DNA of 64,000 bases from Yersinia entomophaga (GTDB lineage Bacteria; Pseudomonadota; Gammaproteobacteria; Enterobacterales; Enterobacteriaceae). Where the stretch lies: the NCBI RefSeq assembly GCF_001656035.1, contig NZ_CP010029.1:3470074-3534073 (forward strand), in the 5' to 3' direction. The notes beneath the pieces are model-generated. The model had not been told where the DNA came from, ran no database searches, and was given only the letters and a program-made list of their open reading frames with translations. This document shows, in pieces, positions 1 through 9,122 of the stretch. The position numbers and the translations under genes were made by a program. Position 1 is the stretch's first letter. Each line of letters starts with the position of its first letter.

Positions 1-3000
1 CAAAACGATGGGAACCGCCGCACCGAGGAAAGACTGCTGAGCCGGTCGCTCGCGATCGGACGGTAAAGTCATGCGTTCTGGTATGCCCTGCAATTTTTGC
101 AGCCAAAATTGGCCGTGGGCATGCCACTCCGGGCTATCCAGCCACTGTTGTTGCCACTGCGCATAATCAGGATATTGCAGTGGTAATGCCGGTAATGGGT
201 TGGTTTCGCCTTGAGACCAGGCTGAGTAAAGCACCCCCAGTTCGCGTGCCAAAATCTCCATTGACCAGCCATCGGTGACGATATGGTGGATAATCAACAG
301 CAAATAATGCTCACTGGCGGCGGTATGAGCCAGACTGGCGCGGATCAACGGGCCGTGGGCGATATCAAATTTATGGGCGATTTCATGCTGATACAGTTGC
401 CAGAAATCCTCATCGGCATGAGATGACGCAGCGAAATCATACTCTTGCAGTGGCGCTTGTGTGCCAACCGGCAGCAGTTGAACGTAGCCGACCCCGTTTT
501 CCGCGTGGAAAACCGACCGCAATGCATCATGACGATCCAGCAAGTGGTTAAGGCAACGCTGTAGAAGTTGGGCGTTAAGTTTACCATTCATTTTCAACAA
601 TAACGGAACGTTATAGTTCTCATCGTTGTTCCCTAGTTGCTCAATAAACCACAGTCGGTTTTGCGGGAATGACAGTGGAATCCGCGCATTAGCATCAATT
701 CGTGCAATTTGTGTGGCCGTTTGTTGCTTGGCCTGAGCAACTAATAACGCCAATTGAGCAAGCGTTGGCTGGGCAAAAAACGCCCCCATGGTGATTTTGC
801 TCTGCCAGCGGGATTGCATCTTACTTAAGAGCTTCATTGCCAGCAGCGAATCCCCGCCAATAGCAAAGAAACTGTCATTGCGCCCAATTCTCTCCTGACA
901 GAGCACTTCTCCCCATATTTCATGTAATTCCTGCTCGGTGTCTCCTTGAGGAGCCTCATAGGATTCGTGCACATAGGCATTAAAATCGGGGGCAGGCAGC
1001 TGCTTGCGATCGATTTTTCCGTTAGGCGTCAACGGTAAATGATCAACGGAAACATAGGCGATAGGCAGCATGAATTCCGGCAATAACGGGCTCAGGAAAT
1101 CCCGCAGATGGCGTGGCAGCTCTTCCGTTTCAGTATTTCCCGCCAGTACCAGATAGCTAACGAGTTGCTTTTCCCCTGATGCATTTTTATAGGCAATAAC
1201 CACGGCTTCATTAACCTGGGGGTGGCTCAATAATTTCTCTTCGATCTCGCCAGGCTCAATACGATAGCCGTTGATTTTCACCTGCTGATCGTCACGACCT
1301 AAATATTCCAGAGTGCCGTCGGCAAAATAACGAGCCAAATCGCCGGTACGATACATACGCTGATTTTTCGCAATGAAAGGATCGGCGCTATAGCGTTCTT
1401 CGGTTAGCGCAGGTTGATTTAGATAGCCACGGGTCACGCCATCGCCGCTGATATACATTTGTCCCACGGCACCGAAAGGCACGGGTTTTAACTGATTATT
1501 CAGCAAATAAATGGCTGAATTGGCAATAGGTCGGCCAATGGTTGGCAGTGAATGGGAAGCGTCAATCAGTGCCACGGTAGCGTCAACCGTGCATTCGGTT
1601 GGGCCGTACACATTGAACGCGGTAAAGTGATTTAACGCTGACAGACGCCTCCAGGTCTGAGGAGACAAGGCTTCCCCGCCGATTAACAGAATCAGTTTTT
1701 CCACCTGATTAGGCAAATCGGAGAGTAATAACATTTCCAATTGGGTTGGCGTGCAGTCGAACACGTCAATGGCATTGTCTTTAAGAAATTGCACTAACCG
1801 GGCTCCATCAACGCGAACATCTTGCGGAACGATATGGAGCTGGTGGCCACTCAGCAGGCTGAGCAGGCTTTGTAATGAAGCATCAAAGGAGATGCTGGAG
1901 TTGAGGCAAACCCTTGATTGTTTAGGGTAATAGTGGAAAATTTCCTCGTTTAACGCGTAATACAGGTTCATAACCTGCGCGTGTTCGACCATCACGCCCT
2001 TTGGTCGGCCGGTGGAACCAGAGGTAAATATCACATAGGCCAGTTGATTAACCGAAAGCTGAGGTAACTGCAGTGGCGTATCCGGTGTATCTATGGCAAG
2101 TAAGGCATCCACGTCATAGGTACGGACATCACTGCTACCGGCTAATATTTCCTGACCCAATGAGTCAACCAACAGCACTGCGGGTTCGGCGTCATGAAGC
2201 ACATCTTTTAAACGTTCGCTAGGGTAGGCGGGGTCGAGAGGAACGTAACAGCCGCCTGATTTCAGAATCCCGAATAGCGCCGCTATTTGTAAGCAACTAC
2301 GCTCCATGCACAGGGCAACACGCATATCTGCCTGAATGCCTAAACCAATTAAATGGTGGGCAATGCGGTTAGCCAGCCTATCAAACTCCAGATAAGTTAA
2401 CTGCCGTTCGCCGTGACAAATTGCGATGGCATCGGGCGTTTTTTGCACCTGTTGTTCAAATACCTGGTGAATACAGCTGTGGTTGTTAAAGTCGCATTCC
2501 CTGTGATTCAGTGTCTCCAGTAGCAGTAATTCTTCGGCTTTAGGAATAAAATTAATATTGCCAATAGAGCAGGGAAGGTTCCCAATTTCGACGCTATTTT
2601 TTAATCCTTTTAATAGATGACTATTAATTTGAGTGATTCGGTTTTCAGCTAAATAGGCGGCATTATAAATCCAGCGGAATTGACCGTTTAAGGCATTGAT
2701 TTGTAATGTTAGTAGCGGGAAACTGTCGGGATTTATCCTAGAGTGAATAAGAATGTCGCCATCGGTAATGGCCACTGCTAATGCATATAAAGGTTTGTTC
2801 TGTAATAGTTTGGTATTTCTCTTCAAGGTTTCATGGCGCAGTACGATATCTGTCGCATAGCTTTGAGCCTGATTGACTCGCTTTATTTCTTTATTAAGAT
2901 TTTCTGTAAAATCAACCAAGGATAATTGATCACAGATATCAGCTACATCCATCGGAACCCAAGGTGAGGAGAGTTGAGAACAGATATCTTCGCCCTGACG

Positions 3001-4992
3001 GAAGGCGTGATAGCCAAGCTGGAAACTATGTTCGCCAGAAAGGCTATGCAGGTAAGCGGCAAACAGACCGATAATTTTCAACCAGGAGTTATCGCCGGAG
3101 TTTGGTAACTCGGAATATTGCCATTCCCCAACGGCTAATCTGCTGCCTCCTTCGGTCTTATCAAGAGAATAAGGGAAATCTACCGGGTTGAATCTTTGAA
3201 GTTTTTCCAGCCAGAAAGGCTCATGCGTAGCCAAAGTGGCCAGTTCGGTAGATAGCGCTTCGGATTGCTGTTGGCTCAGAATCGGTAGCCGATCGCCAGC
3301 GGTCAGATGACCTTGTTCGGCTAAGGCCGTAGCGGGAACCGGGGTGCCGTCCAGCTTGCTGAAAGCGCTAATTCTGATATCCGTAGTAGTGGTCGTTACC
3401 TGCCAGCCATCATTTATGCTATCCAGACGCACCAGCGTGCCTGGGGCGAATAATGTTTTTTCTGGTAAGGTTTCAACCTGATTAACGATGAGTAATTCAT
3501 TGTTAATTAATATTTTTAACTTAGTTATCGCGGGCGGTACACCTGCCTTTTCTGATAACGCCAGTGCCAGATTGGCGATTTGCTGTGCATCCTGTACCTG
3601 CCAGTTAATAACGGCGGCGGACAGTGGGTTTCGCATGTTTTCAAACAGCGTTCTGCGAGGGGAATTGGCCCGCGCTTCCATGATTTGACGATCGACTTGC
3701 CCAATGGAATTTTGTGGATTGGCCGCCAGCTGCTCGAGGATAACGCTGAATCGACGGTGGTGGTCGAATATATCTTCCAGGCTGTGCAGCCTGTCACTTC
3801 CGTAAAAGCTGATGGATAGCCCTTTACCGTAACCTTTATCGTCGAATACGACAGAAAAGCCGTGGGTTTGGGAGCCTTTTGCTTTTATCCATTTGGTCTC
3901 GCAGTGTTGGAAGGGCGTACCGCGATCAAATAGCATCAGATTAATTGCTGGGCCGAAACTGAATTCCTGCTTGTTTTTTCGTAATATATTTTCTCCACGA
4001 TAGCGCTGATGTTTTAATATCTTTGTCAGCTGCTTATTCATGTTTCTGGCAATATCCAGAATATTATCTGTGGGAGTTACTGTAACTTCCAGCGGTAAAG
4101 TATTCGATGTCATTCCTATCAGGTTTTTGGATTCTTTACCAATGCCTGTTACCGGGAAACTGAAACTGAGTTCTTTAACTCCGGTCAAGGTATAGAAGTG
4201 AGCAGCGACGGCCGCAATATAAATATGCGTTGGCCTTAGATTATTTTTCTCTGCAATGATCTCTATCGATTTATTAACAGACTCGTCGATATATTGTTCT
4301 TCTTTTAATATACTCCGATCGTTAGGACTGTGACTAAGGAATGAAAGACGGTTAGCATTGCTAGCCTTCTGCAAGAAAGTATCCCAATAGGCTTTATCCA
4401 GAGTGAAGCGTTTTGACTGTAGATATTCAATATCTTTTCTAGCCAGCAAGTCTGGTTCGTCAGGAATAATAGTCTCCGGTTCTTTTCCAGAGATTAATTC
4501 ATCATATCGGTCGCTAATGCGTTTTGAGATGAGACCCAGACTCCGACCATCCATAAGGATATGGTGGCAGCGCTGATAGTAAATAAATTTATTTTGCGGT
4601 AAACAAATCAATGAAAAGTTGAGTAGGTTTTCATCTTCTGGCGAAATCAAAGTAGTGATATCAGCCTGTATCCAGGCGTCCAAATCGAAGCTTTCATCCA
4701 AATTATCAGTTTTATCAATTATATGTAAATTTGTGTCAAGAGTGTTATCTACATATTGATATAACTCGCCGTCGATGGCCTTGAAGCGGCTTTTCATCGC
4801 AGGGGTTTCTGCAACAATGCCACGGAGTGCTGTTTCGAAAACAGAGATGTTTAAATTTCCAGTAATTTCCGCATATTCGGAAATATTAAAGGGTAGGTCT
4901 GGCGATAATTGCTGTATCAGCCAAACTTCTTTTTGTCCTAATGTTGCTGGGGAGTAAACACAGTTTCCGTTATTCTGCTTAATGCTGTCCAT
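1..4992 (-). CDS. Non-ribosomal peptide synthetase, 5' part (C - FmtC-like - C-lobe-like - A(Gln) - PCP - C...), runs off the left edge
   Basis: Open for 1664 codons from ATG 4992 (AGGGAAAAG ahead) to the window edge, so the C-terminus is missing. Order read from the translation: condensation domain (about 1-440) with HHILMDG at 143-149; a segment at about 460-570 (INW..., APGT, GWQVTT, GDRLP) resembling the C-terminal domain of methionyl-tRNA formyltransferase; about 571-830 resembling the C-terminal lobe of a condensation domain; adenylation domain (about 835-1340) with FTSGSTGRPKG; carrier domain with GGDSLL (Ser1382 would carry phosphopantetheine); second condensation domain with HHIVTDG at 1569-1575. 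Aligned by eye to GrsA, the ten specificity residues read DAQDLGVVDK, the published glutamine code, so Gln activation is predicted. An N-terminal condensation domain implies an upstream module or an acyl starter. Product unknown. Family call is firm; the insert and substrate are inference. Confidence 0.93.
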   Translation of the reverse strand, partial: MDSIKQNNGNCVYSPATLGQKEVWLIQQLSPDLPFNISEYAEITGNLNISVFETALRGIVAETPAMKSRFKAIDGELYQYVDNTLDTNLHIIDKTDNLDESFDLDAWIQADITTLISPEDENLLNFSLICLPQNKFIYYQRCHHILMDGRSLGLISKRISDRYDELISGKEPETIIPDEPDLLARKDIEYLQSKRFTLDKAYWDTFLQKASNANRLSFLSHSPNDRSILKEEQYIDESVNKSIEIIAEKNNLRPTHIYIAAVAAHFYTLTGVKELSFSFPVTGIGKESKNLIGMTSNTLPLEVTVTPTDNILDIARNMNKQLTKILKHQRYRGENILRKNKQEFSFGPAINLMLFDRGTPFQHCETKWIKAKGSQTHGFSVVFDDKGYGKGLSISFYGSDRLHSLEDIFDHHRRFSVILEQLAANPQNSIGQVDRQIMEARANSPRRTLFENMRNPLSAAVINWQVQDAQQIANLALALSEKAGVPPAITKLKILINNELLIVNQVETLPEKTLFAPGTLVRLDSINDGWQVTTTTTDIRISAFSKLDGTPVPATALAEQGHLTAGDRLPILSQQQSEALSTELATLATHEPFWLEKLQRFNPVDFPYSLDKTEGGSRLAVGEWQYSELPNSGDNSWLKIIGLFAAYLHSLSGEHSFQLGYHAFRQGEDICSQLSSPWVPMDVADICDQLSLVDFTENLNKEIKRVNQAQSYATDIVLRHETLKRNTKLLQNKPLYALAVAITDGDILIHSRINPDSFPLLTLQINALNGQFRWIYNAAYLAENRITQINSHLLKGLKNSVEIGNLPCSIGNINFIPKAEELLLLETLNHRECDFNNHSCIHQVFEQQVQKTPDAIAICHGERQLTYLEFDRLANRIAHHLIGLGIQADMRVALCMERSCLQIAALFGILKSGGCYVPLDPAYPSERLKDVLHDAEPAVLLVDSLGQEILAGSSDVRTYDVDALLAIDTPDTPLQLPQLSVNQLAYVIFTSGSTGRPKGVMVEHAQVMNLYYALNEEIFHYYPKQSRVCLNSSISFDASLQSLLSLLSGHQLHIVPQDVRVDGARLVQFLKDNAIDVFDCTPTQLEMLLLSDLPNQVEKLILLIGGEALSPQTWRRLSALNHFTAFNVYGPTECTVDATVALIDASHSLPTIGRPIANSAIYLLNNQLKPVPFGAVGQMYISGDGVTRGYLNQPALTEERYSADPFIAKNQRMYRTGDLARYFADGTLEYLGRDDQQVKINGYRIEPGEIEEKLLSHPQVNEAVVIAYKNASGEKQLVSYLVLAGNTETEELPRHLRDFLSPLLPEFMLPIAYVSVDHLPLTPNGKIDRKQLPAPDFNAYVHESYEAPQGDTEQELHEIWGEVLCQERIGRNDSFFAIGGDSLLAMKLLSKMQSRWQSKITMGAFFAQPTLAQLALLVAQAKQQTATQIARIDANARIPLSFPQNRLWFIEQLGNNDENYNVPLLLKMNGKLNAQLLQRCLNHLLDRHDALRSVFHAENGVGYVQLLPVGTQAPLQEYDFAASSHADEDFWQLYQHEIAHKFDIAHGPLIRASLAHTAASEHYLLLIIHHIVTDGWSMEILARELGVLYSAWSQGETNPLPALPLQYPDYAQWQQQWLDSPEWHAHGQFWLQKLQGIPERMTLPSDRERPAQQSFLGAAVPIVL

Positions 4993-5432
4993 CTTACTTT
5001 TCCCTACTGGATAAATGCCAATTTGTCATATTCATCTGAAAATGAATGCGGAAAATAAATAGCACAAATTTATTTTATTGTCACAGTGAGATAATCAAAC
5101 TCTAATTATTATGTCTTAAGAAACTAACCTTATGTTTTAAATGATTTTATTTTCAGAATAGGCGTGGTGGACACCCATTATTTGATTTAAGTCGAGTTCA
5201 TCATTTAAGTAAATGGGCGGAAGTCTGTTGATGCTAATGAATCGCTATTCTTATGACTTGAGACAATCTTTAACTTGTTAGATATCACGTATTAATCTTT
5301 ATCTTATTTACGATTAATTAGTATCCTGATAAATTAGTAAATGAATAATATATGGTTAATATACTAGGTAAAAATATCTACGGTGATAAATTAATTATTT
5401 AACGTGTAATTTAACTTAAAGAGGACCAATCC
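4993..5432. other. AT-rich divergent spacer between NRPS and recombinase
   Basis: About 440 bases, clearly richer in A/T than the flanking genes, holding the promoters of the NRPS (minus) and the recombinase (plus). No open frame of useful length, no convincing Fur box, and no hix/gix-like 26-bp recombination site was found by eye. Low GC fits a horizontally acquired, silenced-type region, but this is inference. Confidence 0.5.
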
Positions 5433-6002
5433 ATGTTGGTTGGATATGCCCGTGTCTCTGCGGATGATGAAAAATTGAATTTACAACGCGATTTTTTAAA
5501 TCAGGTAGGGTGCGAAAGGTTATTTGAAGACCATTTCAACGGAGCAAAAGTGGAACGGCCCGGTTTACAACAAGCACTAAACTTTGTTCGTGCTGGCGAT
5601 ACACTCGTAGTGTGGCGATTAGATCGTCTGAGTCGTTCACTTAAAGATCTGATTGGAATGATGGCATTATTGGAAACAAAAGGCATCGCGCTAAAAAGTA
5701 TTGAAGATGGTATTGATACCTCGACCAGCTCGGGGGAGCTTATTTTTCGACTTTTTGGCGCTCTGGCTAAATTTGAACGTAATGTGATCAAGGAAAGGAA
5801 TCAGGCAGGATTAAGGGCTGCGCGCGCCCGGGGCCGTAATGGCGGCAGACCAAAAGCGCTGAGTCAGGATAAACAGGATTTGGCGGTAAAACTTTATGAT
5901 GAGAAAAATTATACCGTGGCGCAGATTTGCCAGATGATGGGGATCTCTAAGCCTACGCTGTATAAATATCTTGGTGCCGCCAGAGGTGGCCGCACGGAAT
6001 AG
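5433..6002 (+). CDS. Serine recombinase, resolvase/DNA-invertase (Pin/Hin/Tn3) family
   Basis: 189 residues, the normal length for small serine invertases and resolvases. The catalytic N-terminal domain starts GYARVS, with Ser9 the expected nucleophile. RLDRLSRSLKDL and the FERNVIKERNQAGLRAARARGR segment (the long E helix and hinge) follow. The C-terminal 45 residues form a helix-turn-helix (VAQICQMMGISKPTLYKYL). Such enzymes cut and rejoin paired short sites to invert or delete DNA. Start ATG 5433 has AAAGAGGA about 7 bases upstream. It is divergent from the NRPS and has no transposase or phage gene beside it, so it is either a remnant of a mobile element or a free-standing invertase. Its target sites were not identified. 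Confidence 0.9.
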   Translation: MLVGYARVSADDEKLNLQRDFLNQVGCERLFEDHFNGAKVERPGLQQALNFVRAGDTLVVWRLDRLSRSLKDLIGMMALLETKGIALKSIEDGIDTSTSSGELIFRLFGALAKFERNVIKERNQAGLRAARARGRNGGRPKALSQDKQDLAVKLYDEKNYTVAQICQMMGISKPTLYKYLGAARGGRTE

Positions 6003-6127
6003 GATCCATGTCTCTCGGTCGATCCTTGCAGCGTTCAGCGGATTGTATGTTAGGAATTGATTAATTTTAATCACGCCTTGATCACCGTAGAAACCAAGCG
6101 TCAGATCTGGATACAGGGAGGGAAGTC

Positions 6128-6151
6128 TTGGGGCGCAGATGTTCGCCCCAA
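6128..6151 (-). terminator. Hairpin downstream of yegS
   Basis: TTGGGGCG and CGCCCCAA form a perfect 8-bp stem with an 8-base loop (CAGATGTT), 17 bases after the yegS stop. There is no clear U tract on the minus strand, so intrinsic termination is only likely. Confidence 0.5.
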
Positions 6152-6167
6152 TCCAATAAGGAAAGAA

Positions 6168-7070
6168 TCAGCCTAATAATGCGCAGTTTGGCGGTAGACG
6201 ACATAAGAGTGCCGCAGGCATCACTTCAATTCGGAACTGGCTACCAGACAGGGGTTCGCCATCCAGATTGAATCTGATGTCATGGGGTGCGCTGATTTCC
6301 AGCCAGGGTAGCGTGGCGTCGATGACATTTTTGTTTTCTTCGCCGCTGAACAGGCTGGTCAGCAGTGCGGGCAGAAGTTCGGTGGCCGTAAGCAGTCGCA
6401 GCTGTAGTAAGCCGTCATTAATCAATGCGTTCGGACAAAGTTCTTGCCCGCCTCCGGCCTGCTTACCGTTCCCAATTCCGATCACCAGCGCTTCACCAGA
6501 CCAATGAAAATCCGGGCCGCGGATCTCGCATTGATCGGCTTTTAATGTGTCCATACGCATTAAACCGTGGACAAAGTATGAGGCACCGCCCAACGCCGAT
6601 TTCAGCATCGCAGGCGTTTCGGTAGTAATGCGTGCGCCAAATCCCCCGGTTGCCATATTGATAAAATAACGGTCGTCATTAACTTTAGCGATATCAATAG
6701 GAACGGCGCGGCCTTTTATCGCCAGCTGCAAGGCATTATCGATTTGCAGAGGAATACTACAGGCGGTGGCGAAGTCGTTAGCCGTACCGAGAGGCAAAAT
6801 GCCCAGGCTGGGAAGCGTATGGCCAGGTGGTAAAGCCGCTAACGCTGCCGCGACTTCATTGATGGTGCCATCTCCACCGCCGGCAATCACGGTATCGACC
6901 CCCAGTGCGATAGCCTCGTTAACATAACGGGCGGCATCTCCCTGTTCCCAGGTGGTACGCACATGTAGGGTTAATCCCTCATCTCGCACGTTTTTTACTG
7001 CATTACGCACTTCTGGATTTCCGCCTTCTTTACCGTTGAGAATAAGAAGGCTGGGTGGCGTTTGAGTCAT
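6168..7070 (-). CDS. yegS: YegS lipid kinase
   Basis: 300 residues, the usual length for YegS of enterics. Belongs to the diacylglycerol/sphingosine-kinase-like family. The nucleotide-binding GGGDGT motif lies at about 64-69, and PLGTANDF and GGFGA follow in the expected order. YegS phosphorylates lipids such as phosphatidylglycerol in vitro; its physiological substrate is not settled. ATG 7070 is preceded by GGAG. Monocistronic here: a hairpin follows, and the next gene upstream on the same strand is the CyaR RNA with its own terminator. Ordinary base composition and a chromosomal neighbourhood shared with E. coli. Confidence 0.93.
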   Translation of the reverse strand: MTQTPPSLLILNGKEGGNPEVRNAVKNVRDEGLTLHVRTTWEQGDAARYVNEAIALGVDTVIAGGGDGTINEVAAALAALPPGHTLPSLGILPLGTANDFATACSIPLQIDNALQLAIKGRAVPIDIAKVNDDRYFINMATGGFGARITTETPAMLKSALGGASYFVHGLMRMDTLKADQCEIRGPDFHWSGEALVIGIGNGKQAGGGQELCPNALINDGLLQLRLLTATELLPALLTSLFSGEENKNVIDATLPWLEISAPHDIRFNLDGEPLSGSQFRIEVMPAALLCRLPPNCALLG

Positions 7071-7373
7071 AACATGCTCCGGAGGTGGTAGGTTATATCA
7101 CTAACAGTAAACCATAACGCTTTGCTCTGACTATCAGAATATTTGAGTAAAATCGCAGAAAATAAAAAGTAAGATCGGGTAGGTTGATTCCTATAAATAG
7201 GGGATAGCGTAGAGTTATTCTGGATTAGAATTAAACTGGATTCGGAGTATTATTACGTTAATTCGGGTTAATAAATTAAGTGAAATTTATTGGGTTATTA
7301 GCGATTATTTTAACGCGTTAGGTTAATTATTTAGTGGTGAAAAATAACTTAAAATTCAATTGGTTAAGAAATT
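7071..7373. other. Spacer between yegS and cyaR
   Basis: About 300 AT-rich bases containing the yegS promoter region. No open frame, repeat or known RNA was recognised in it beyond the cyaR terminator that borders it. Confidence 0.4.
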
Positions 7374-7450
7374 AAAAAGAAAAGGCCGGCCCAAGGGAGA
7401 TTGGGCCAGCCAAGGAGGTGGTTCCTAGTCTTGCTGTCTAACTATTTTAG
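7374..7450 (-). ncRNA. cyaR: CyaR small regulatory RNA
   Basis: On the minus strand the conserved CyaR core AGGAACCACCTCCTT occurs at about 7412-7426 and is followed immediately by a strong terminator: GGCTGGCCCAA, loop TCTCCC, TTGGGCCGGCC, then TTTTCTTTTT. E. coli CyaR has the same CACCTCC seed, the same TCTCCC terminator loop and the same place directly downstream of yegQ. CyaR is an Hfq-dependent RNA that pairs with ribosome-binding sites of ompX, nadE, luxS and yqaE. The 5' end is inferred from a -10 element TACAAT at 7457-7462, giving an RNA of about 77 nt, slightly shorter than the 87 nt of E. coli. The 5' arm upstream of the seed differs from E. coli. Confidence 0.88.
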
Positions 7451-7456
7451 TTCTTT

Positions 7457-7513
7457 ATTGTACTCGAGCTATAGTACCTTGCAGACATTATAATAGATGT
7501 GATCTATTTCTAA
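7457..7513 (-). promoter_or_regulatory. cyaR promoter with possible CRP site
   Basis: TACAAT (minus strand, 7462 to 7457) is a good -10 box about 7 bases ahead of the proposed RNA start. TGTGA at 7498-7502, followed by TCTATT and a degenerate right half (TCTAA), is a half-conserved CRP site about 55 bases upstream of the start. CRP activation of cyaR is established in E. coli; here the site is only a candidate. Confidence 0.5.
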
Positions 7514-7565
7514 TATTTGTCAAAAATGCCACTCATTGAGTGGCATTAGATATTAAGTCTAAATA

Positions 7566-8930
7566 CTACTGTTTTTCATGCGGATTACGCGTATTAGTTC
7601 CATCCAGATTACGGATTAGCAGTGCATATTCCACATCGATTTCTTCGGGAATGGGCAAATACATGATATGTCCATTTCCCGGAGCAACCTCAGCAGCCTG
7701 GCCTTTTTTATCCAGCATGCTTTCCAGCGTAAACTGAATATTGCCGGTTGGGGTCATTAATTCGACGCTATCTCCGACGGAGAATTTATTTTTAACCACC
7801 ACTTCCGCCAGCCCATCCCGCCGGTCGCCGGTAAATTCTCCAACAAACTGCTGCCGCTCGGAAACTGAGTAGCCGTAGTCATAGGTTTGTTGGTCTTCAT
7901 GGACGTGGCGACGCAGGAATCCTTCGGTATAACCGCGGTGTGCCAAGCCTTCTAGCGTGGTGAGCAGCGAAGGATCGAAAGGTTTTCCGGCAACTGCATC
8001 ATCGATAGCGCGGCGGTAAACCTGAGCGGTGCGAGCGCAATAGTAGAAGGACTTGGTACGGCCTTCAATTTTCAACGAGTGAACGCCAAGCTGAGTCAAA
8101 CGCTCTACGTGCTGGATTGCCCGTAAGTCTTTGGAATTCATGATATAGGTGCCGTGCTCATCTTCTGAGGCGGTCATGTATTCCCCCGGACGCATGGCTT
8201 CCTCAATCATAAAGACTTTATCGGTCGGTGCGCCGATACCCAGCGTTGGTTCGACATTTTTCACCGGAATTGGCTGGTGAATATGCACGATATTGCCGAT
8301 ATCGTCCTGTTTGCCTTCTTCAACTTTATATTCCCAGCGACACGCATTGGTACAGGTGCCCTGATTCGGATCACGCTTATTGATATAGCCGGAGAGCAGG
8401 CAACGGCCGGAATAGGCCATGCACAGTGCGCCATGGACGAAGACTTCCAGCTCCATTTCTGGCACTTGTTCGCGGATTTCAGCAATTTCTTCCAGAGATA
8501 GCTCGCGGGATAAAATCACCCGAGTCAGCCCCATTTGCTGCCAGAATTTCACCGTCGCCCAGTTAACTGCGTTGGCCTGCACCGACAGATGAATATCCAT
8601 CTGTGGGAAAGCTTCGCGCACCATCATGATCAGGCCGGGATCGGACATAATCAGCGCGTCCGGCCCCATATCGATCACTGGTTTCAGGTCGCGTAGGAAG
8701 GTTTTTAGCTTTGAGTTATGTGGGGCGATATTCACCACAACGTAGAAGCGCTTGCCTAAAGCATGGGCTTCCTGAATCCCTAAAGCCAGATTTTCATGAT
8801 TAAATTCATTATTGCGAACGCGTAGGCTGTAGCGAGGTTGACCGGCATACACGGCATCGGCACCGTAAGCGAAAGCGTAGCGCATATTCTTCAGCGTACC
8901 GGCTGGAGACAGTAATTCAGGTATAAACAT
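7566..8930 (-). CDS. trhP: tRNA hydroxylation protein TrhP (YegQ), peptidase U32 family
   Basis: 454 residues, matching E. coli YegQ over its whole length from MFIPELLSPAGTLKNMRYAF. Members of the U32 family use prephenate and an iron-sulfur cluster. TrhP makes 5-hydroxyuridine at position 34 of certain tRNAs, the precursor of the cmo5U/mcmo5U modifications. Cysteines likely to ligate the cluster are grouped at about 168-200 (CMAYSGRC ... CTNACRW). The active region carries LEVFVHGALC. A start at ATG 8930 has GAGAATCTCCC nearby and no better in-frame ATG upstream. It is followed downstream by cyaR, as in E. coli. Confidence 0.95.
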   Translation of the reverse strand: MFIPELLSPAGTLKNMRYAFAYGADAVYAGQPRYSLRVRNNEFNHENLALGIQEAHALGKRFYVVVNIAPHNSKLKTFLRDLKPVIDMGPDALIMSDPGLIMMVREAFPQMDIHLSVQANAVNWATVKFWQQMGLTRVILSRELSLEEIAEIREQVPEMELEVFVHGALCMAYSGRCLLSGYINKRDPNQGTCTNACRWEYKVEEGKQDDIGNIVHIHQPIPVKNVEPTLGIGAPTDKVFMIEEAMRPGEYMTASEDEHGTYIMNSKDLRAIQHVERLTQLGVHSLKIEGRTKSFYYCARTAQVYRRAIDDAVAGKPFDPSLLTTLEGLAHRGYTEGFLRRHVHEDQQTYDYGYSVSERQQFVGEFTGDRRDGLAEVVVKNKFSVGDSVELMTPTGNIQFTLESMLDKKGQAAEVAPGNGHIMYLPIPEEIDVEYALLIRNLDGTNTRNPHEKQ

Positions 8931-9075
8931 GGGAGATTCTCAGTCTGAGTTCAAGTCAGAACCACGCCCTGGGGAGTGGCAAAAGCCGATGATTGTAGCG
9001 CCAGAAAAGCGGAAAATCAGCCCTTGCACAATTTTTGTAGGGTTTAAATGATCTGGATCAAAATAGCCAAGAAGA

Positions 9076-9097
9076 GCGCGGCCTGTTACTGCCGCGC
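9076..9097 (-). terminator. Probable terminator of yegP
   Basis: GCGCGGC and GCCGCGC form a 7-bp all-GC stem with an 8-base loop, just beyond the yegP stop. The minus-strand 3' side continues TCTTCTTGG, a weak U-rich tail. Confidence 0.55.
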
Positions 9098-9122
9098 AGT
9101 CGTTAGTAGGGTACAAATTAAT

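Noticed and set aside
4993..5432. Fur box or hix-like crossover sites near the NRPS promoter
   Set aside because: Only loose AT-rich matches such as GATAAT; no 19-bp Fur palindrome and no pair of 24-28 bp inverted repeats could be found.
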